From positions 1 to 60,620 of the forward strand of contig DIET01000022.1 in the NCBI GenBank assembly GCA_002418765.1: 60,620 nucleotides of DNA, in the 5' to 3' direction. Below, piece by piece: positions 24,502-33,390 of the stretch. How positions within the stretch are numbered: the stretch's first letter is position 1; each line of letters opens with the position of its first letter. The notes beneath the pieces are model-generated. The model saw only the letters and a list, made by a program, of their open reading frames with translations. It did no database searches and was not told the origin of the DNA. The stretch comes from Peptococcaceae bacterium UBA5767 (GTDB lineage Bacteria; Bacillota; TC1; UBA5767). Position numbers and translations under genes: made by a program.

Positions 24502-25356
24502 ATGGAAAAAAGAAAGCCAGAATGGCTCAAAGTCAAATACCAAGACCCCAAAAAGATTGCTCATGTCAAACGTTTGCTGAACAACCTTTCATTACATACA
24601 GTGTGTGAAGAAGCGAATTGTCCCAACAAAATGGAATGTTTTAGCAAAGGTACGGCCACGTTTATGGTGCTTGGGAGTGTCTGCACCCGTAACTGTAAGT
24701 TCTGTAATGTGACCAAGGGGACTCCAGAGCAAGTAGACGAGCAGGAACCATTTCATCTGGCTCAGGCTGTGGATGAATTACAATTACGTCATGTCGTCAT
24801 CACTACGGTCACCCGGGATGATTTGCCTGACGGAGGGGCTGCTCATTTTGCACGCATTATTGAAGAAATCAGAAAACGCTCAACAGCTACCATTGAAGTG
24901 CTGATATCTGATTTGCAGGGAAACAAAGAAGCGCTACAGGCCATTGTAGATAAACAACCAGAGATTATCAACCATAATTTGGAAACAGTTCCTTCTTTGT
25001 ATGCTCAGGTTAGACCCATGGCCAACTACCAGCAATCTCTAACCCTGTTGGCCAGAGTGAAAGAGATGGACAGTGAGATCTTTACCAAATCAGGCATTAT
25101 GGTAGGTTTGGGCGAGACCACAGAAGAGGTTATTGCGCTGATGCACGATCTGCGCAGTGTGGATTGTGATTTTCTGACCATTGGACAATACCTTGCTCCT
25201 TCAAAAAATCACTTAGATGTGGTGGAATATGTACATCCTGATATCTTTTCCATGTACGAAGAACAGGCTTATGCCTTAGGTTTTAAACATGTTGCATCAG
25301 CGCCTTTTGTTAGAAGTTCATATAATGCAGCTGATTTGAGTACCATCATTCGTTAG
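24502..25356 (+). CDS. lipA: Lipoyl synthase
   Basis: Radical-SAM enzyme that inserts two sulfurs into protein-bound octanoyl groups. The auxiliary cluster cysteines are in CEEANCPNKMEC, and the radical-SAM motif is CTRNCKFC. The C-terminal RSSYNA carries the conserved Arg-Ser-Ser-Tyr that ligates the auxiliary cluster. The 284 residues are complete. No lipB, lplA or lipoylated-protein gene lies next to it. AGGAGA precedes the ATG. Confidence 0.97.
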   Translation: MEKRKPEWLKVKYQDPKKIAHVKRLLNNLSLHTVCEEANCPNKMECFSKGTATFMVLGSVCTRNCKFCNVTKGTPEQVDEQEPFHLAQAVDELQLRHVVITTVTRDDLPDGGAAHFARIIEEIRKRSTATIEVLISDLQGNKEALQAIVDKQPEIINHNLETVPSLYAQVRPMANYQQSLTLLARVKEMDSEIFTKSGIMVGLGETTEEVIALMHDLRSVDCDFLTIGQYLAPSKNHLDVVEYVHPDIFSMYEEQAYALGFKHVASAPFVRSSYNAADLSTIIR

Positions 25357-25391
25357 CTTATCATGTTTTGCTGGTAGCATACGCTTGACTG

Positions 25392-25400
25392 TGCTATAAT
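25392..25400 (+). promoter_or_regulatory. Extended -10 promoter of tRNA-Arg
   Basis: TGCTATAAT with TATAAT at 25395-25400, 16 bases before the mature tRNA. No clear -35 at 17 bases. Confidence 0.6.
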
Positions 25401-25416
25401 TTCATTCGGAGTGATT

Positions 25417-25493
25417 GCGTCTATAGCTCAGGTGGATAGAGCAATGGTTTCCTAAACCATGTGTCGGGAGTTCGAGTCTCTCTAGGCGCACCA
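25417..25493 (+). tRNA. tRNA-Arg (anticodon CCT)
   Basis: A 77-base cloverleaf: acceptor GCGTCTA/TAGGCGC with one G:U pair, D-arm GCTC...GAGC, anticodon arm ATGGT-TTCCTAA-ACCAT giving CCT, and T-arm GGGAG-TTCGAGT-CTCTC. The 3' ACCA is encoded. It reads AGG codons. Confidence 0.95.
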
Positions 25494-25524
25494 AGACTTA
25501 CCCTTTGGGTAGGTCTCTTTTTTT
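25494..25524 (+). terminator. Terminator of tRNA-Arg
   Basis: AGACTTACCC-TTT-GGGTAGGTCT stem with one G:U pair, then C and seven T, directly after the encoded CCA. Confidence 0.9.
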
Positions 25525-25564
25525 ATTGGTGAAGTTTTGCTATGATGAGTATACGAGGTGAACC

Positions 25565-26038
25565 ATGAAACATGAGTATTATATGCGCTTGGCCCTAGAA
25601 GAAGCTCGACAGGCCATGCTGGAAAATGAAGTTCCTGTGGGTGCTGTTTTGGTGAAGGACAATCGAATCCTGGTGAAGACCCATAATAAAAAAGAAGTGC
25701 TGCAGGATGCCACTGCACATGCAGAGATACTGGCTATTCGTGAGGGTGGGCGCATATTGCAGAATTGGCGCCTCGATGATTGTGCATTATATGTTACTCT
25801 GGAACCTTGTTTTATGTGTGCTTCCGCCATATTGCAGTCGAGAATCAAGACGCTGGTGTATGGAGCCAGAGATGCAAAACAAGGAGCGATTGAATCGAGA
25901 GGTACGCTCTTGGAATCCAATGTGTATGGCAATTCATTACAGGTATACGCCGGTTATGGTGAAGAAGAGGCAGCAGAACTTTTGCAGACGTTCTTTTCCA
26001 TAAATAGAAACAAGGAAACAGGGTTGCATTGCCTCTAG
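25565..26038 (+). CDS. tadA: tRNA-specific adenosine deaminase
   Basis: Converts wobble A34 to inosine in tRNA-Arg(ACG). Zinc deaminase motif HAEILAI supplies the His and catalytic Glu, and EPCFMCASAI supplies the two Cys ligands. The 157-residue length is usual. The ATG follows GAGGTGAACC. Placed just after a tRNA-Arg gene, although that tRNA has anticodon CCT and is not its substrate. Confidence 0.95.
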   Translation: MKHEYYMRLALEEARQAMLENEVPVGAVLVKDNRILVKTHNKKEVLQDATAHAEILAIREGGRILQNWRLDDCALYVTLEPCFMCASAILQSRIKTLVYGARDAKQGAIESRGTLLESNVYGNSLQVYAGYGEEEAAELLQTFFSINRNKETGLHCL

Positions 26039-26051
26039 AAAGTGCTATAAT
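26024..26051 (+). promoter_or_regulatory. Promoter of the dpaL operon
   Basis: TTGCAT (26024-26029), 16 bases, then TGC-extended TATAAT (26046-26051), lying across the end of tadA and 62 bases before the dpaL start. Confidence 0.65.
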
Positions 26052-26112
26052 CATCATGGTGATAAATTAAATTATACTTAAATTTGCTATTAAATTTTAA
26101 ATGGAGGTAGAT

Positions 26113-27354
26113 ATGGATATCACGGCAGGTCCTATCAAGGTAAAGACAATTCAAAAAGGGAAGTGTGCCGAAGCCACTCCTCCCAAGGCGTTTTCAGTGG
26201 AGGAAGTACTTAAGGCCAGGCATTTCCATATGAGTTTTGATTCCTATGAGGCAACCCAACTGGTGAATCTTAGAACGTTGGCGCGGGCTTTGGGCGTGAA
26301 AAGTATTTTGGTTAAGGATGAATCAACACGATTTGGGCTGAATGCCTTTAAGGTCTTAGGGGGTACGTTTGCCATTGCGCAGTTGATTTGTCAGAAACTG
26401 GGTTTGGATATTGCCAAAGTCAATTTTAACTACATTAAAAGTGAAGCCAAGAAACAAATTGGGGACGTACCTTTTGTTACGGCTACTGATGGCAATCATG
26501 GACGAGGTATTTCTTGGGCAGCCAGACAGTTGGGACAAAAATGCATTGTTTATCTTCCGAAAAACACTGCCAAAAGGCGGGTAGAGGCGATTCGGGAAAC
26601 GGGTGGGGAAGCCATTGTTACCGAACTAAATTATGATGACACTGTCTTATTGGCCCAAGAAAAAGCCAAAGAAGTAGGAGGGTATCTGATACAAGACACG
26701 GCATGGGAAGGGTATACGGAGATTCCGACTTGGATCATGCAGGGATACACGACCATGGCAGCAGAAGTTGTCGATCAGATGGCGTTGCAAGGCATTAGAA
26801 AACCGACGCACGTCTTTTTGCAGGCTGGTGTAGGTGGCATGGCAGCCGCCATCACGGGATATTTTGTCAATCGATATGGCAAAGATGATGCTCCCAAGAT
26901 TATCATTGTAGAGCCCAATGAAGCAGCTTGTCTTTTTGAGTCAGCCAAGGCGGATGATGGAACCTGCCATACCGTAGAAGGTAATTTGAACACCATTATG
27001 GTAGGCCTTGCCTGTGGTGTGCCCAGTCCAATCGCCTGGGATATTTTGAAGGACTTCACAGATATGTTTGTTTCTTGTGATGATACCATTGCAGCGCGGG
27101 GGGTTAGAGTACTGGCCAATCCTTTGGCAGATGATGAAAAAATTATATCGGGAGAATCGGGGGCAGTGGGTATCGGGCTGTTGTCGTTGATGATGCGCAA
27201 TGAAGAGTTTGACAATATGCGGCATGCGTTGGAACTAGACCAGGACTCGGTGGTACTTTTCTTCAATACGGAAGGAGATACAGATCCAGTGAACTATGGT
27301 GAAATATTGTGGGACGGGAAATATCGATTACCCAGCAACGGCGAAATGGAATGA
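26113..27354 (+). CDS. dpaL: Diaminopropionate ammonia-lyase
   Basis: PLP enzyme that splits 2,3-diaminopropionate (both isomers in YgeX) to pyruvate and two ammonia. The 413 residues have the PLP lysine segment ESTRFGLNAFKVLGG, the ATDGNHGRG loop and the glycine loop QAGVGGMAAAI, all as in DpaL rather than threonine dehydratase. The start is ATG 26113, since GGAGGT (26103-26108) is its ribosome site; an ATG at 26101 would be part of that site. The stop overlaps the next gene by four bases (ATGA). Confidence 0.9.
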   Translation: MDITAGPIKVKTIQKGKCAEATPPKAFSVEEVLKARHFHMSFDSYEATQLVNLRTLARALGVKSILVKDESTRFGLNAFKVLGGTFAIAQLICQKLGLDIAKVNFNYIKSEAKKQIGDVPFVTATDGNHGRGISWAARQLGQKCIVYLPKNTAKRRVEAIRETGGEAIVTELNYDDTVLLAQEKAKEVGGYLIQDTAWEGYTEIPTWIMQGYTTMAAEVVDQMALQGIRKPTHVFLQAGVGGMAAAITGYFVNRYGKDDAPKIIIVEPNEAACLFESAKADDGTCHTVEGNLNTIMVGLACGVPSPIAWDILKDFTDMFVSCDDTIAARGVRVLANPLADDEKIISGESGAVGIGLLSLMMRNEEFDNMRHALELDQDSVVLFFNTEGDTDPVNYGEILWDGKYRLPSNGEME

Positions 27355-28295
27355 AAAAGACACTGCTGATTACCAAAAATATACCTTTGGAGCATAGAGA
27401 AACCTGGGAAAAATGGTTTGACATCGACATGCCAGCAGACCGTTATCATATTGCTGAGATTCGAGAAAAAATCAAAACTGCCCATTATTTGATCGCTTGT
27501 CAAACCAATGTAGATGAAGCTCTACTGCAGATGGCTCCTCAGCTTTGTGCAGTGAATTCGTATGGTGTAGGCTATGATTCCATTGATGTAGCAGCTTGCA
27601 AGCGACACGAAATCTTCGTGACCAATACACCACATGCTGTGACGGAATCTACTGCAGAGTTGGCCATAGCGCTATTATTGTCATTGGTCAGAAGAATCCC
27701 CCAAACAGATAGAAAAGTCAGGGAGCAAACTGCCCAGTGGGGCATTATGAAGAACCAGGGATTTAGCCTAATAGGAAAACAGCTTGGTATTGTGGGATTG
27801 GGAAGGATTGGCAAATCCATGGCCAGAAGAGCGCAAGCTATGGGGATGCAGGTATCGTATTTCAATCGAAATCGGTTGATACAAGGAGAAGAAGAGCTAT
27901 TAGACGTGAAGTATAAGTCGTTTGAAGAACTGCTATCTTCTTCGGATGCCATCAGTGTGCATACACCACTTTCGAAAAGTAGCCTGCATTTGTTCAATCA
28001 ACAGGCTTTTTCTTTGATGAAATCATCGGCCTATCTGGTGAACACGTCCAGAGGCAAGGTGGTGGATGAAGAGGCACTGGTGGAAGCTTTGGAGCAAAGC
28101 AGACTGGCTGGCGCAGCACTTGACGTATTCGCCCATGAGCCTCAGGTGCATCCAGGCCTTCTTCGTTCGGAGAAAACGGTGCTTCTGCCTCATGTGGGGC
28201 CGGATGTTTTGGAGGTAGCGCTCAGCATGACCCAGGAGGCGCTAGAAGGGTTTCTGGCTATAGAGCGTAAGGAAACACCCCATAATTTGGTCTAA
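27351..28295 (+). CDS. D-isomer specific 2-hydroxyacid dehydrogenase
   Basis: NAD(P)-dependent dehydrogenase of 314 residues. The Rossmann motif is GIVGLGRIGKSMA. The catalytic trio is the Arg of NTSRGKVVD, the Glu of FAHEP and the His of LLPHVGPD. It is translationally coupled to dpaL (ATGA), so its substrate is probably a keto or hydroxy acid in the same pathway; pyruvate from DpaL is one possibility (inference). A bidirectional terminator follows. Confidence 0.88.
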   Translation: MKKTLLITKNIPLEHRETWEKWFDIDMPADRYHIAEIREKIKTAHYLIACQTNVDEALLQMAPQLCAVNSYGVGYDSIDVAACKRHEIFVTNTPHAVTESTAELAIALLLSLVRRIPQTDRKVREQTAQWGIMKNQGFSLIGKQLGIVGLGRIGKSMARRAQAMGMQVSYFNRNRLIQGEEELLDVKYKSFEELLSSSDAISVHTPLSKSSLHLFNQQAFSLMKSSAYLVNTSRGKVVDEEALVEALEQSRLAGAALDVFAHEPQVHPGLLRSEKTVLLPHVGPDVLEVALSMTQEALEGFLAIERKETPHNLV

Positions 28296-28307
28296 CCATG
28301 GCTGGAT

Positions 28308-28333
28308 AAAAAAAACGCCAATCGGCGCTTTTT
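28308..28333. terminator. Bidirectional terminator
   Basis: A tract, CGCC-AATC-GGCG stem, C and T tract. It lies between the convergent dehydrogenase and glucosaminidase genes and can serve both strands. Confidence 0.75.
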
Positions 28334-28337
28334 ACGT

Positions 28338-29015
28338 TTAGTGTATGAAGTATCCGTTTTCCAGTCGTTCCCAGATGGTAGCAATATTGTGCTTCCAGTT
28401 GGGATCGGCCGCATAAATCTTGTTCATGCCCATTAAGGTTCCGTCGACAAAATATTTTCCATCAGCGTTAAGATAATGTTCCTGCAAGAAAGAGGCAACA
28501 TACAACACGCTTGCTTCCAACGTATCAAAATCCTTGGCTGAGTCAGGGTGACTCGTGTAGGCGGAAAATCCAAAGAGGTTATTGCGATTTCTGGCATATC
28601 CACTGGCACCCCAGGCACTTTCATGAATGGCGATAGAGGCAAGGGCCGCAGCATTGATGTCATAAAGGGCTTCCGCTTGTTTGAAAACAGGTCCCAAACC
28701 TTGCATGCCCGTTTCCTCAAATAATTCATCCAGTTGCTGTGCGCTTAAGGTCGTCTGACTGGTCAATGGCATCCTCAAATATTCTATGTCCAAAGCTGAA
28801 GAGGTGAGAGGGAGCCTTGGAGCAGATATTTCTACAGGTTCCATGGTTATGCTTAGGTCCTTTGCCGCAGTGCGCACAAGGACGGGTTCTACGGCATCTA
28901 CGGTATCGTTGGTGGTGGCATAGGAGTAGGTGGAGGACAGCAGAACGGAAAGTAGAACGACAGTGGCCACAATCAAGTAAAACTTTTTATCTGCAATATG
29001 CTGTGATTTTCTCAT
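28338..29015 (-). CDS. Secreted/anchored glucosaminidase (peptidoglycan hydrolase)
   Basis: 225 residues. One hydrophobic segment at residues about 12-33 (FYLIVATVVLLSVLLSS) acts as a signal or anchor. A linker follows, then a glucosaminidase domain with the catalytic Glu in AIHESAWGASGYA and the NNLFGF motif. It probably cleaves N-acetylglucosaminyl bonds of peptidoglycan outside the membrane. The start is ATG 29013-29015 behind AGGAGAA; a longer in-frame start lacks support. No cell-wall binding repeats are seen. The 215 bases upstream hold a possible TGGTAGGAT -10 and nothing else I can name. Confidence 0.85.
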   Translation of the reverse strand: MRKSQHIADKKFYLIVATVVLLSVLLSSTYSYATTNDTVDAVEPVLVRTAAKDLSITMEPVEISAPRLPLTSSALDIEYLRMPLTSQTTLSAQQLDELFEETGMQGLGPVFKQAEALYDINAAALASIAIHESAWGASGYARNRNNLFGFSAYTSHPDSAKDFDTLEASVLYVASFLQEHYLNADGKYFVDGTLMGMNKIYAADPNWKHNIATIWERLENGYFIH

Positions 29016-29222
29016 ATCATTCTCCTGTCTTTTATTATCGGTGATTATGTTTTCTACCACCGAAAGCAATCCTACCATAGAATCAATCGTGCGGGAAAGC
29101 GTAGGATAACCAAAGAAAACGTCTTGGTTCTGTAGGGTTTTGGTTCACAAGGCCAAAATAGGGGGTGTTCTTAGTATTGCTCTTCCATGCTCCTATTTAC
29201 GCAATGATTCTTCTTTTTTCAT

Positions 29223-29247
29223 AAAAAAAACTAGGCCAAGCCCAGTT
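29223..29247 (-). terminator. Terminator of the transglutaminase-like gene
   Basis: On the minus strand AACTGGGC-TTG-GCCTAGTT (one G:U pair) is followed by eight T. The stem includes the last codons and the TAG stop of the gene. Confidence 0.8.
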
Positions 29248-30979
29248 CTTTTAAGGTTTGATGAAAGTTTTCTGGTAGTTTTACTTGCTTTATTGTTGGG
29301 AACGTATAATGGTGCTCTGCCACCACCAGGTGAACCTGTGCACCTTTGATGTGGAGTTTAATGGGCTTTTCTTTGTCTTGCTGGCGTGCCACATTCCAAA
29401 GCAGTAGAGCCTTTTCTAGACCATCACCTGTTTTAAAGTTTGCAACTTCGTCTGGCTGGGCCAAACGATTTTCACTATAAATAGACTCAACAGAAAATCC
29501 GTCGAGTATTTCTGCAACCTGTTCCAAAGGCAAGGTGGAAAACTGATCCAAAGAAACGGGATTTCTCTCAAGGACAGCTTTGATAAAGGGATACCAGTTG
29601 TCTCCTTCAATCAACCGATAAGCCATGAAGGCCAGAGAAACGGTTTCAGAGGTTTCTTTTAAAGAAGAAAGGTACGTTATGATTTCCTCTCGGCTGTTCA
29701 ACCCCCGCAACGTTAAATCTTCTGTCTGTTCAACATAGATTTTCCCCTCATACGATGGAAGAAGTGGTTTGGTTTTGCAGAACTCCAGCAAATCCGGGAC
29801 AATCAGCGGCGCTTTGCTACAGATACAAGACAATTGGTCAGTGATAATGCTTGGGTCTTCCTCAATGGCCTTGATGTGGATGTCGTTGTCTTGAAAAAAG
29901 GCCTCCATGGCTTTCAAACTGATACGGCCCTCGAGTGAATTGCTGTAAAATTCATCTTCTTCAATGGAATCCAGTAATTTCGTTTGGGTATTGGTGCCAA
30001 TCTGGTAAGGGCTGGAATGCTCATAGCGATAGACATCCTCAGCTGGTATGTACATTGTTTTGCCAAAACGCTCGGTCTCAAATTGGAAGCATTGTTGACG
30101 CTGGTTGTATTCTCTAAGGAAGTTGGCCAGAATCTCATAGGTTACATCGGTGATGAGAAAGTCTTGCAAGCGTTCTTTGAAATCAAAAAAATCATCTGGT
30201 GGCAACGTAGCCTCAGAGTAAATGCGGTGGATGTAGCCTTTGCTGTTGCAAACAAAGGTGATATGTTCATTAACCAAAGCACGTTTGGCCTTGTAGGATA
30301 AGACTGTGCCATTGAACCACATGTTTTTGGTAACCAGGCGGCGGTTGTTGGTGAGCAGACCATCGTGGACGTCTACGAAATTTTGCGAATGCAAAGGTGT
30401 CGCCACCATCATGATCCGTTCTGTAGGTACACCAGCCATGATAAATAAGGAAGCGTAATATAAGGTTGAGAAAGAAACGCATTCACCAGCCCCTTTGTGA
30501 TAGCCCTCTTTACGATAAAAGTTTTTCATGGCTTCTGGTGTTTCAGTTTTCCAGTAAGGAATTACATCAGAATCATATTTTTCTAATCCGAAATGCTTTC
30601 GGATGTCCATATCGAAATAATATTTATCCCCTTCATAGCCAAATAGCGCATTGCTTTTTGAAAGGGTGTCGTCATCTACGAAGTCTTTGAAACGTGACTT
30701 TTCAATATTTTTATTGGTCAGACCCCAGGTGTCTAGATCCAGATTGAAATCATAGTGATCCATAATGTACTGCTTGACCCGGAGTATCTTTCTGTATTCA
30801 TTGAGTTTATCTTGTTTGGCAAACCATTTTTCGTTTTTCCAGCTCCATATGACAGGACTCATGATATTGGCCAGTACCAAGGGATACATCAGTTCCGGAA
30901 AGATGAAGATTTCCATATCGGATAAGGTGACCGCAGAAGAATACTTTTCCATCGATTCTGCATCATAAATATTAAGCAT
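29231..30979 (-). CDS. Large transglutaminase-like protein
   Basis: 582 residues with no signal peptide. The middle part resembles a transglutaminase-like cysteine protease fold: GECVSFSTLYYASLFIMAG puts a candidate catalytic Cys at residue 167, and PLHSQNFVDVHDG offers His197 or His205 plus Asp. The flanking N-terminal 140 and C-terminal 350 residues match nothing I recognise. The family covers peptidases, deamidases and amidases, so the activity is open. AAGGAGG precedes the ATG. It stands alone, divergent from an MFS transporter 75 bases away. Confidence 0.55.
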   Translation of the reverse strand: MLNIYDAESMEKYSSAVTLSDMEIFIFPELMYPLVLANIMSPVIWSWKNEKWFAKQDKLNEYRKILRVKQYIMDHYDFNLDLDTWGLTNKNIEKSRFKDFVDDDTLSKSNALFGYEGDKYYFDMDIRKHFGLEKYDSDVIPYWKTETPEAMKNFYRKEGYHKGAGECVSFSTLYYASLFIMAGVPTERIMMVATPLHSQNFVDVHDGLLTNNRRLVTKNMWFNGTVLSYKAKRALVNEHITFVCNSKGYIHRIYSEATLPPDDFFDFKERLQDFLITDVTYEILANFLREYNQRQQCFQFETERFGKTMYIPAEDVYRYEHSSPYQIGTNTQTKLLDSIEEDEFYSNSLEGRISLKAMEAFFQDNDIHIKAIEEDPSIITDQLSCICSKAPLIVPDLLEFCKTKPLLPSYEGKIYVEQTEDLTLRGLNSREEIITYLSSLKETSETVSLAFMAYRLIEGDNWYPFIKAVLERNPVSLDQFSTLPLEQVAEILDGFSVESIYSENRLAQPDEVANFKTGDGLEKALLLWNVARQQDKEKPIKLHIKGAQVHLVVAEHHYTFPTIKQVKLPENFHQTLKELGLA

Positions 30980-31054
30980 AATTCCTCCTTAAAAGGTATT
31001 CCTATTTTTGGATTATATATTATCATAGTACTAGAAGCAAATGAGGAGGATAGT

Positions 31055-32254
31055 ATGCACCAATCGAATACAAAGAAAGAGCACCTTTGGAGCAAAAATT
31101 ATTTGTTTGTCATTGTAGCAGGTGGTCTCTTTATGATCATACACTTTGCTTTGATTTCCTTTGCGCCAGCCTATATGGTCCAGTCAGGTTATTCAAGTTT
31201 TATGGCAGGATTGCAAAATACGTTGTACAGTATGTTTTGTGTCGTCTTTCGGTTCTATTATGCTCCGTTGGCGGATATTCGAGGTCGAAAAAGATTGATG
31301 CAGTTGGGTGCGTTGGCTTTTGCCGCAGGAGCGTTAACCTTTTACCTTTCGGCAGGCTCTTTTGCTGTGGTGGTGCTGGCCAGGGCTTTGATGGGACTGG
31401 GGATGGCTTCGTACCTGTCTGCTGCGTCTTGTTATGTGACAGAAATTGTACCCATACAAAAACGTGGTGTGTCTATTGGCATCCAGCGCAGTGTTTATTC
31501 GCTTTCTTTGATGCTTGGGCCCGCAGGAGCAGTGGAAATAATTCGGAGTCCATATGGCTACCGTGGTCTCTTTTTGACCTTGATGGTGACAGGTCTGATT
31601 GCCTTTTTGCTGGTGACCATGGTTCGGGATGCTTATCAGCCTCAGAAGAAACGGGTGAATCTGGTCCACATTTTCAAGGAGTATGCCCATCTGTTGAAAA
31701 ATAAGCAAGTGGCCCAGATTTATATCATGCTTCTGGCTTTGTGCCTTGCATATGGTGCGGTACTTTCGTTTGCCACATTGTACTTGTCTGGGTTTGAAGG
31801 GATCTCTAATGTAGGCCTTTTCTTTACCTTCTATTCAATTGGAGGACTGGCAGGCAACCTCATCGGTGGGTCGAGTGCGGATCGTTATTCACTGAAAACA
31901 CTTGCCATTACGTATGCCATTGTTTCTGGATTGGGGACCAGTGCCTTGATTCTGATACCGCTGGCGCCGTTTACCATGATGTGGTTGACGGGTCTTGTGG
32001 GAGGGTTTGGTTTTACGGCTGCGCTGACCGTGACCATCAATTGGTTGATTGACATTGTGCCCGTAGAGAACAAAGGAGCAGCGCTAGGGCTGCAGGAAAG
32101 TAGTATTGACGGTGGAATTGCGCTAGGTAGCTTGGTATTTGGCTTGCTCACATTTATTTGGACCCAAGGCCTTATTTTCTTGGTGATGGGTTTGCTGAGT
32201 ATTTCTGTTCCCATTTGGATTGCCATGAGTTTGCCTAAGCCAGAACAAGTGTAG
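31055..32254 (+). CDS. Major facilitator superfamily transporter
   Basis: 399 residues with about 12 hydrophobic segments. The loop 2-3 motif is LADIRGRKRLMQLG, the MFS signature. The sequence VTEIVPIQKRGVSIGI follows segment 4. Drug or metabolite export is typical of this branch, but the substrate is unknown. AGGAGGA precedes the ATG. It is followed after 33 bases by fba. Confidence 0.88.
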   Translation: MHQSNTKKEHLWSKNYLFVIVAGGLFMIIHFALISFAPAYMVQSGYSSFMAGLQNTLYSMFCVVFRFYYAPLADIRGRKRLMQLGALAFAAGALTFYLSAGSFAVVVLARALMGLGMASYLSAASCYVTEIVPIQKRGVSIGIQRSVYSLSLMLGPAGAVEIIRSPYGYRGLFLTLMVTGLIAFLLVTMVRDAYQPQKKRVNLVHIFKEYAHLLKNKQVAQIYIMLLALCLAYGAVLSFATLYLSGFEGISNVGLFFTFYSIGGLAGNLIGGSSADRYSLKTLAITYAIVSGLGTSALILIPLAPFTMMWLTGLVGGFGFTAALTVTINWLIDIVPVENKGAALGLQESSIDGGIALGSLVFGLLTFIWTQGLIFLVMGLLSISVPIWIAMSLPKPEQV

Positions 32255-32287
32255 GACTGTTGGTATAGTGAAAAAAAGGAGGATATT

Positions 32288-33217
32288 ATGCCACTCGTAA
32301 CGACCACAGATATGTTTAAAAAAGCGTATGCCGGAGGCTATGCCATTGGGGCCTTCAATGTGAACAATATGGAAATCATTCAGGGTATTACCGAGGCAGC
32401 TTTTGAGGAGAAAGCACCTTTGATTTTGCAGGTTTCTGCAGGAGCCCGCAAATATGCCAATCATACGTACCTGATGAAATTGGTAGAGGCGGCTTTGGCG
32501 GAAACGGATCTGCCCATTGCTTTGCATTTAGACCATGGTGATACCTTTGAACTTTGCAAATCATGTATAGATGGTGGGTTTACATCGGTGATGATCGACG
32601 GCTCGCATCTCTCTTTTGAAGACAATATGACTTTGACCAAAAAAGTGGTCGATTATGCCCATGACCATGGCGTAAGCGTGGAAGGAGAATTAGGCAAACT
32701 TGCCGGTGTGGAAGATGATGTGAATGTTTCCGCCGAAGATGCCAGTTACACCCGGCCGGATGAAGTAGAAGAATTTGTGGCCAGAACAGGAGTAGACTCT
32801 TTGGCCATTGCCATTGGAACGAGTCATGGAGCGTTTAAATTTAAGAACGAGCCTAAGTTGCGCTTTGATATACTGGAAGAAGTCGGCCGAAGACTTCCTG
32901 AGTTTCCCATTGTTTTGCATGGTGCTTCTTCCGTTATTCCGGAGTATGTTGACATGATCAATACCTTTGGCGGGGACATGGCAGGAGCCAAAGGAGTGCC
33001 AGAAGATATGTTGCGTAAGGCAGCAAATATGGCTGTTTGCAAAATCAATATTGATTCTGACTTAAGGTTGGCCATGACAGGGACCATTCGCAAGGTGATG
33101 GCCGAGCAACCAGGAGAATTTGATCCGAGGAAATATTTGGGACCAGCCAGAACGGCCATCAAGGAAATGGTGAGACACAAAATTGTCCATGTTTTGGGTT
33201 GCAATAACAAGCTTTAG
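32288..33217 (+). CDS. fba: Class II fructose-bisphosphate aldolase
   Basis: Zinc aldolase of glycolysis and gluconeogenesis; related class II enzymes use tagatose-bisphosphate. The 309 residues have the zinc histidines in ALHLDHGDTFELC, AIGTSHGAFKF and VLHGASS, plus VMIDGSHLSFEDN. AAAGGAGGA precedes the ATG. It has its own terminator. Confidence 0.93.
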   Translation: MPLVTTTDMFKKAYAGGYAIGAFNVNNMEIIQGITEAAFEEKAPLILQVSAGARKYANHTYLMKLVEAALAETDLPIALHLDHGDTFELCKSCIDGGFTSVMIDGSHLSFEDNMTLTKKVVDYAHDHGVSVEGELGKLAGVEDDVNVSAEDASYTRPDEVEEFVARTGVDSLAIAIGTSHGAFKFKNEPKLRFDILEEVGRRLPEFPIVLHGASSVIPEYVDMINTFGGDMAGAKGVPEDMLRKAANMAVCKINIDSDLRLAMTGTIRKVMAEQPGEFDPRKYLGPARTAIKEMVRHKIVHVLGCNNKL

Positions 33218-33228
33218 AAAAGATATGG

Positions 33229-33254
33229 GGGCATGAGCAATCATGTCCTTTTTT
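33229..33254 (+). terminator. Terminator of fba
   Basis: GGGCATGA-GCAA-TCATGTCC stem with one G:U pair and a GNRA loop, followed by six T. Confidence 0.85.
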
Positions 33255-33390
33255 GATGGCTCCTCTTGTTTAGTGGCTGATAAGATACGGTTTGGTCGGG
33301 TGTCGATCCCTCTGTTTCTCCCCTAACCGGAAAGTCAATTCTTTTCTTTTTGGGGCAACAATGGTATCGTATACAAGAAGGGGCAGGTAT

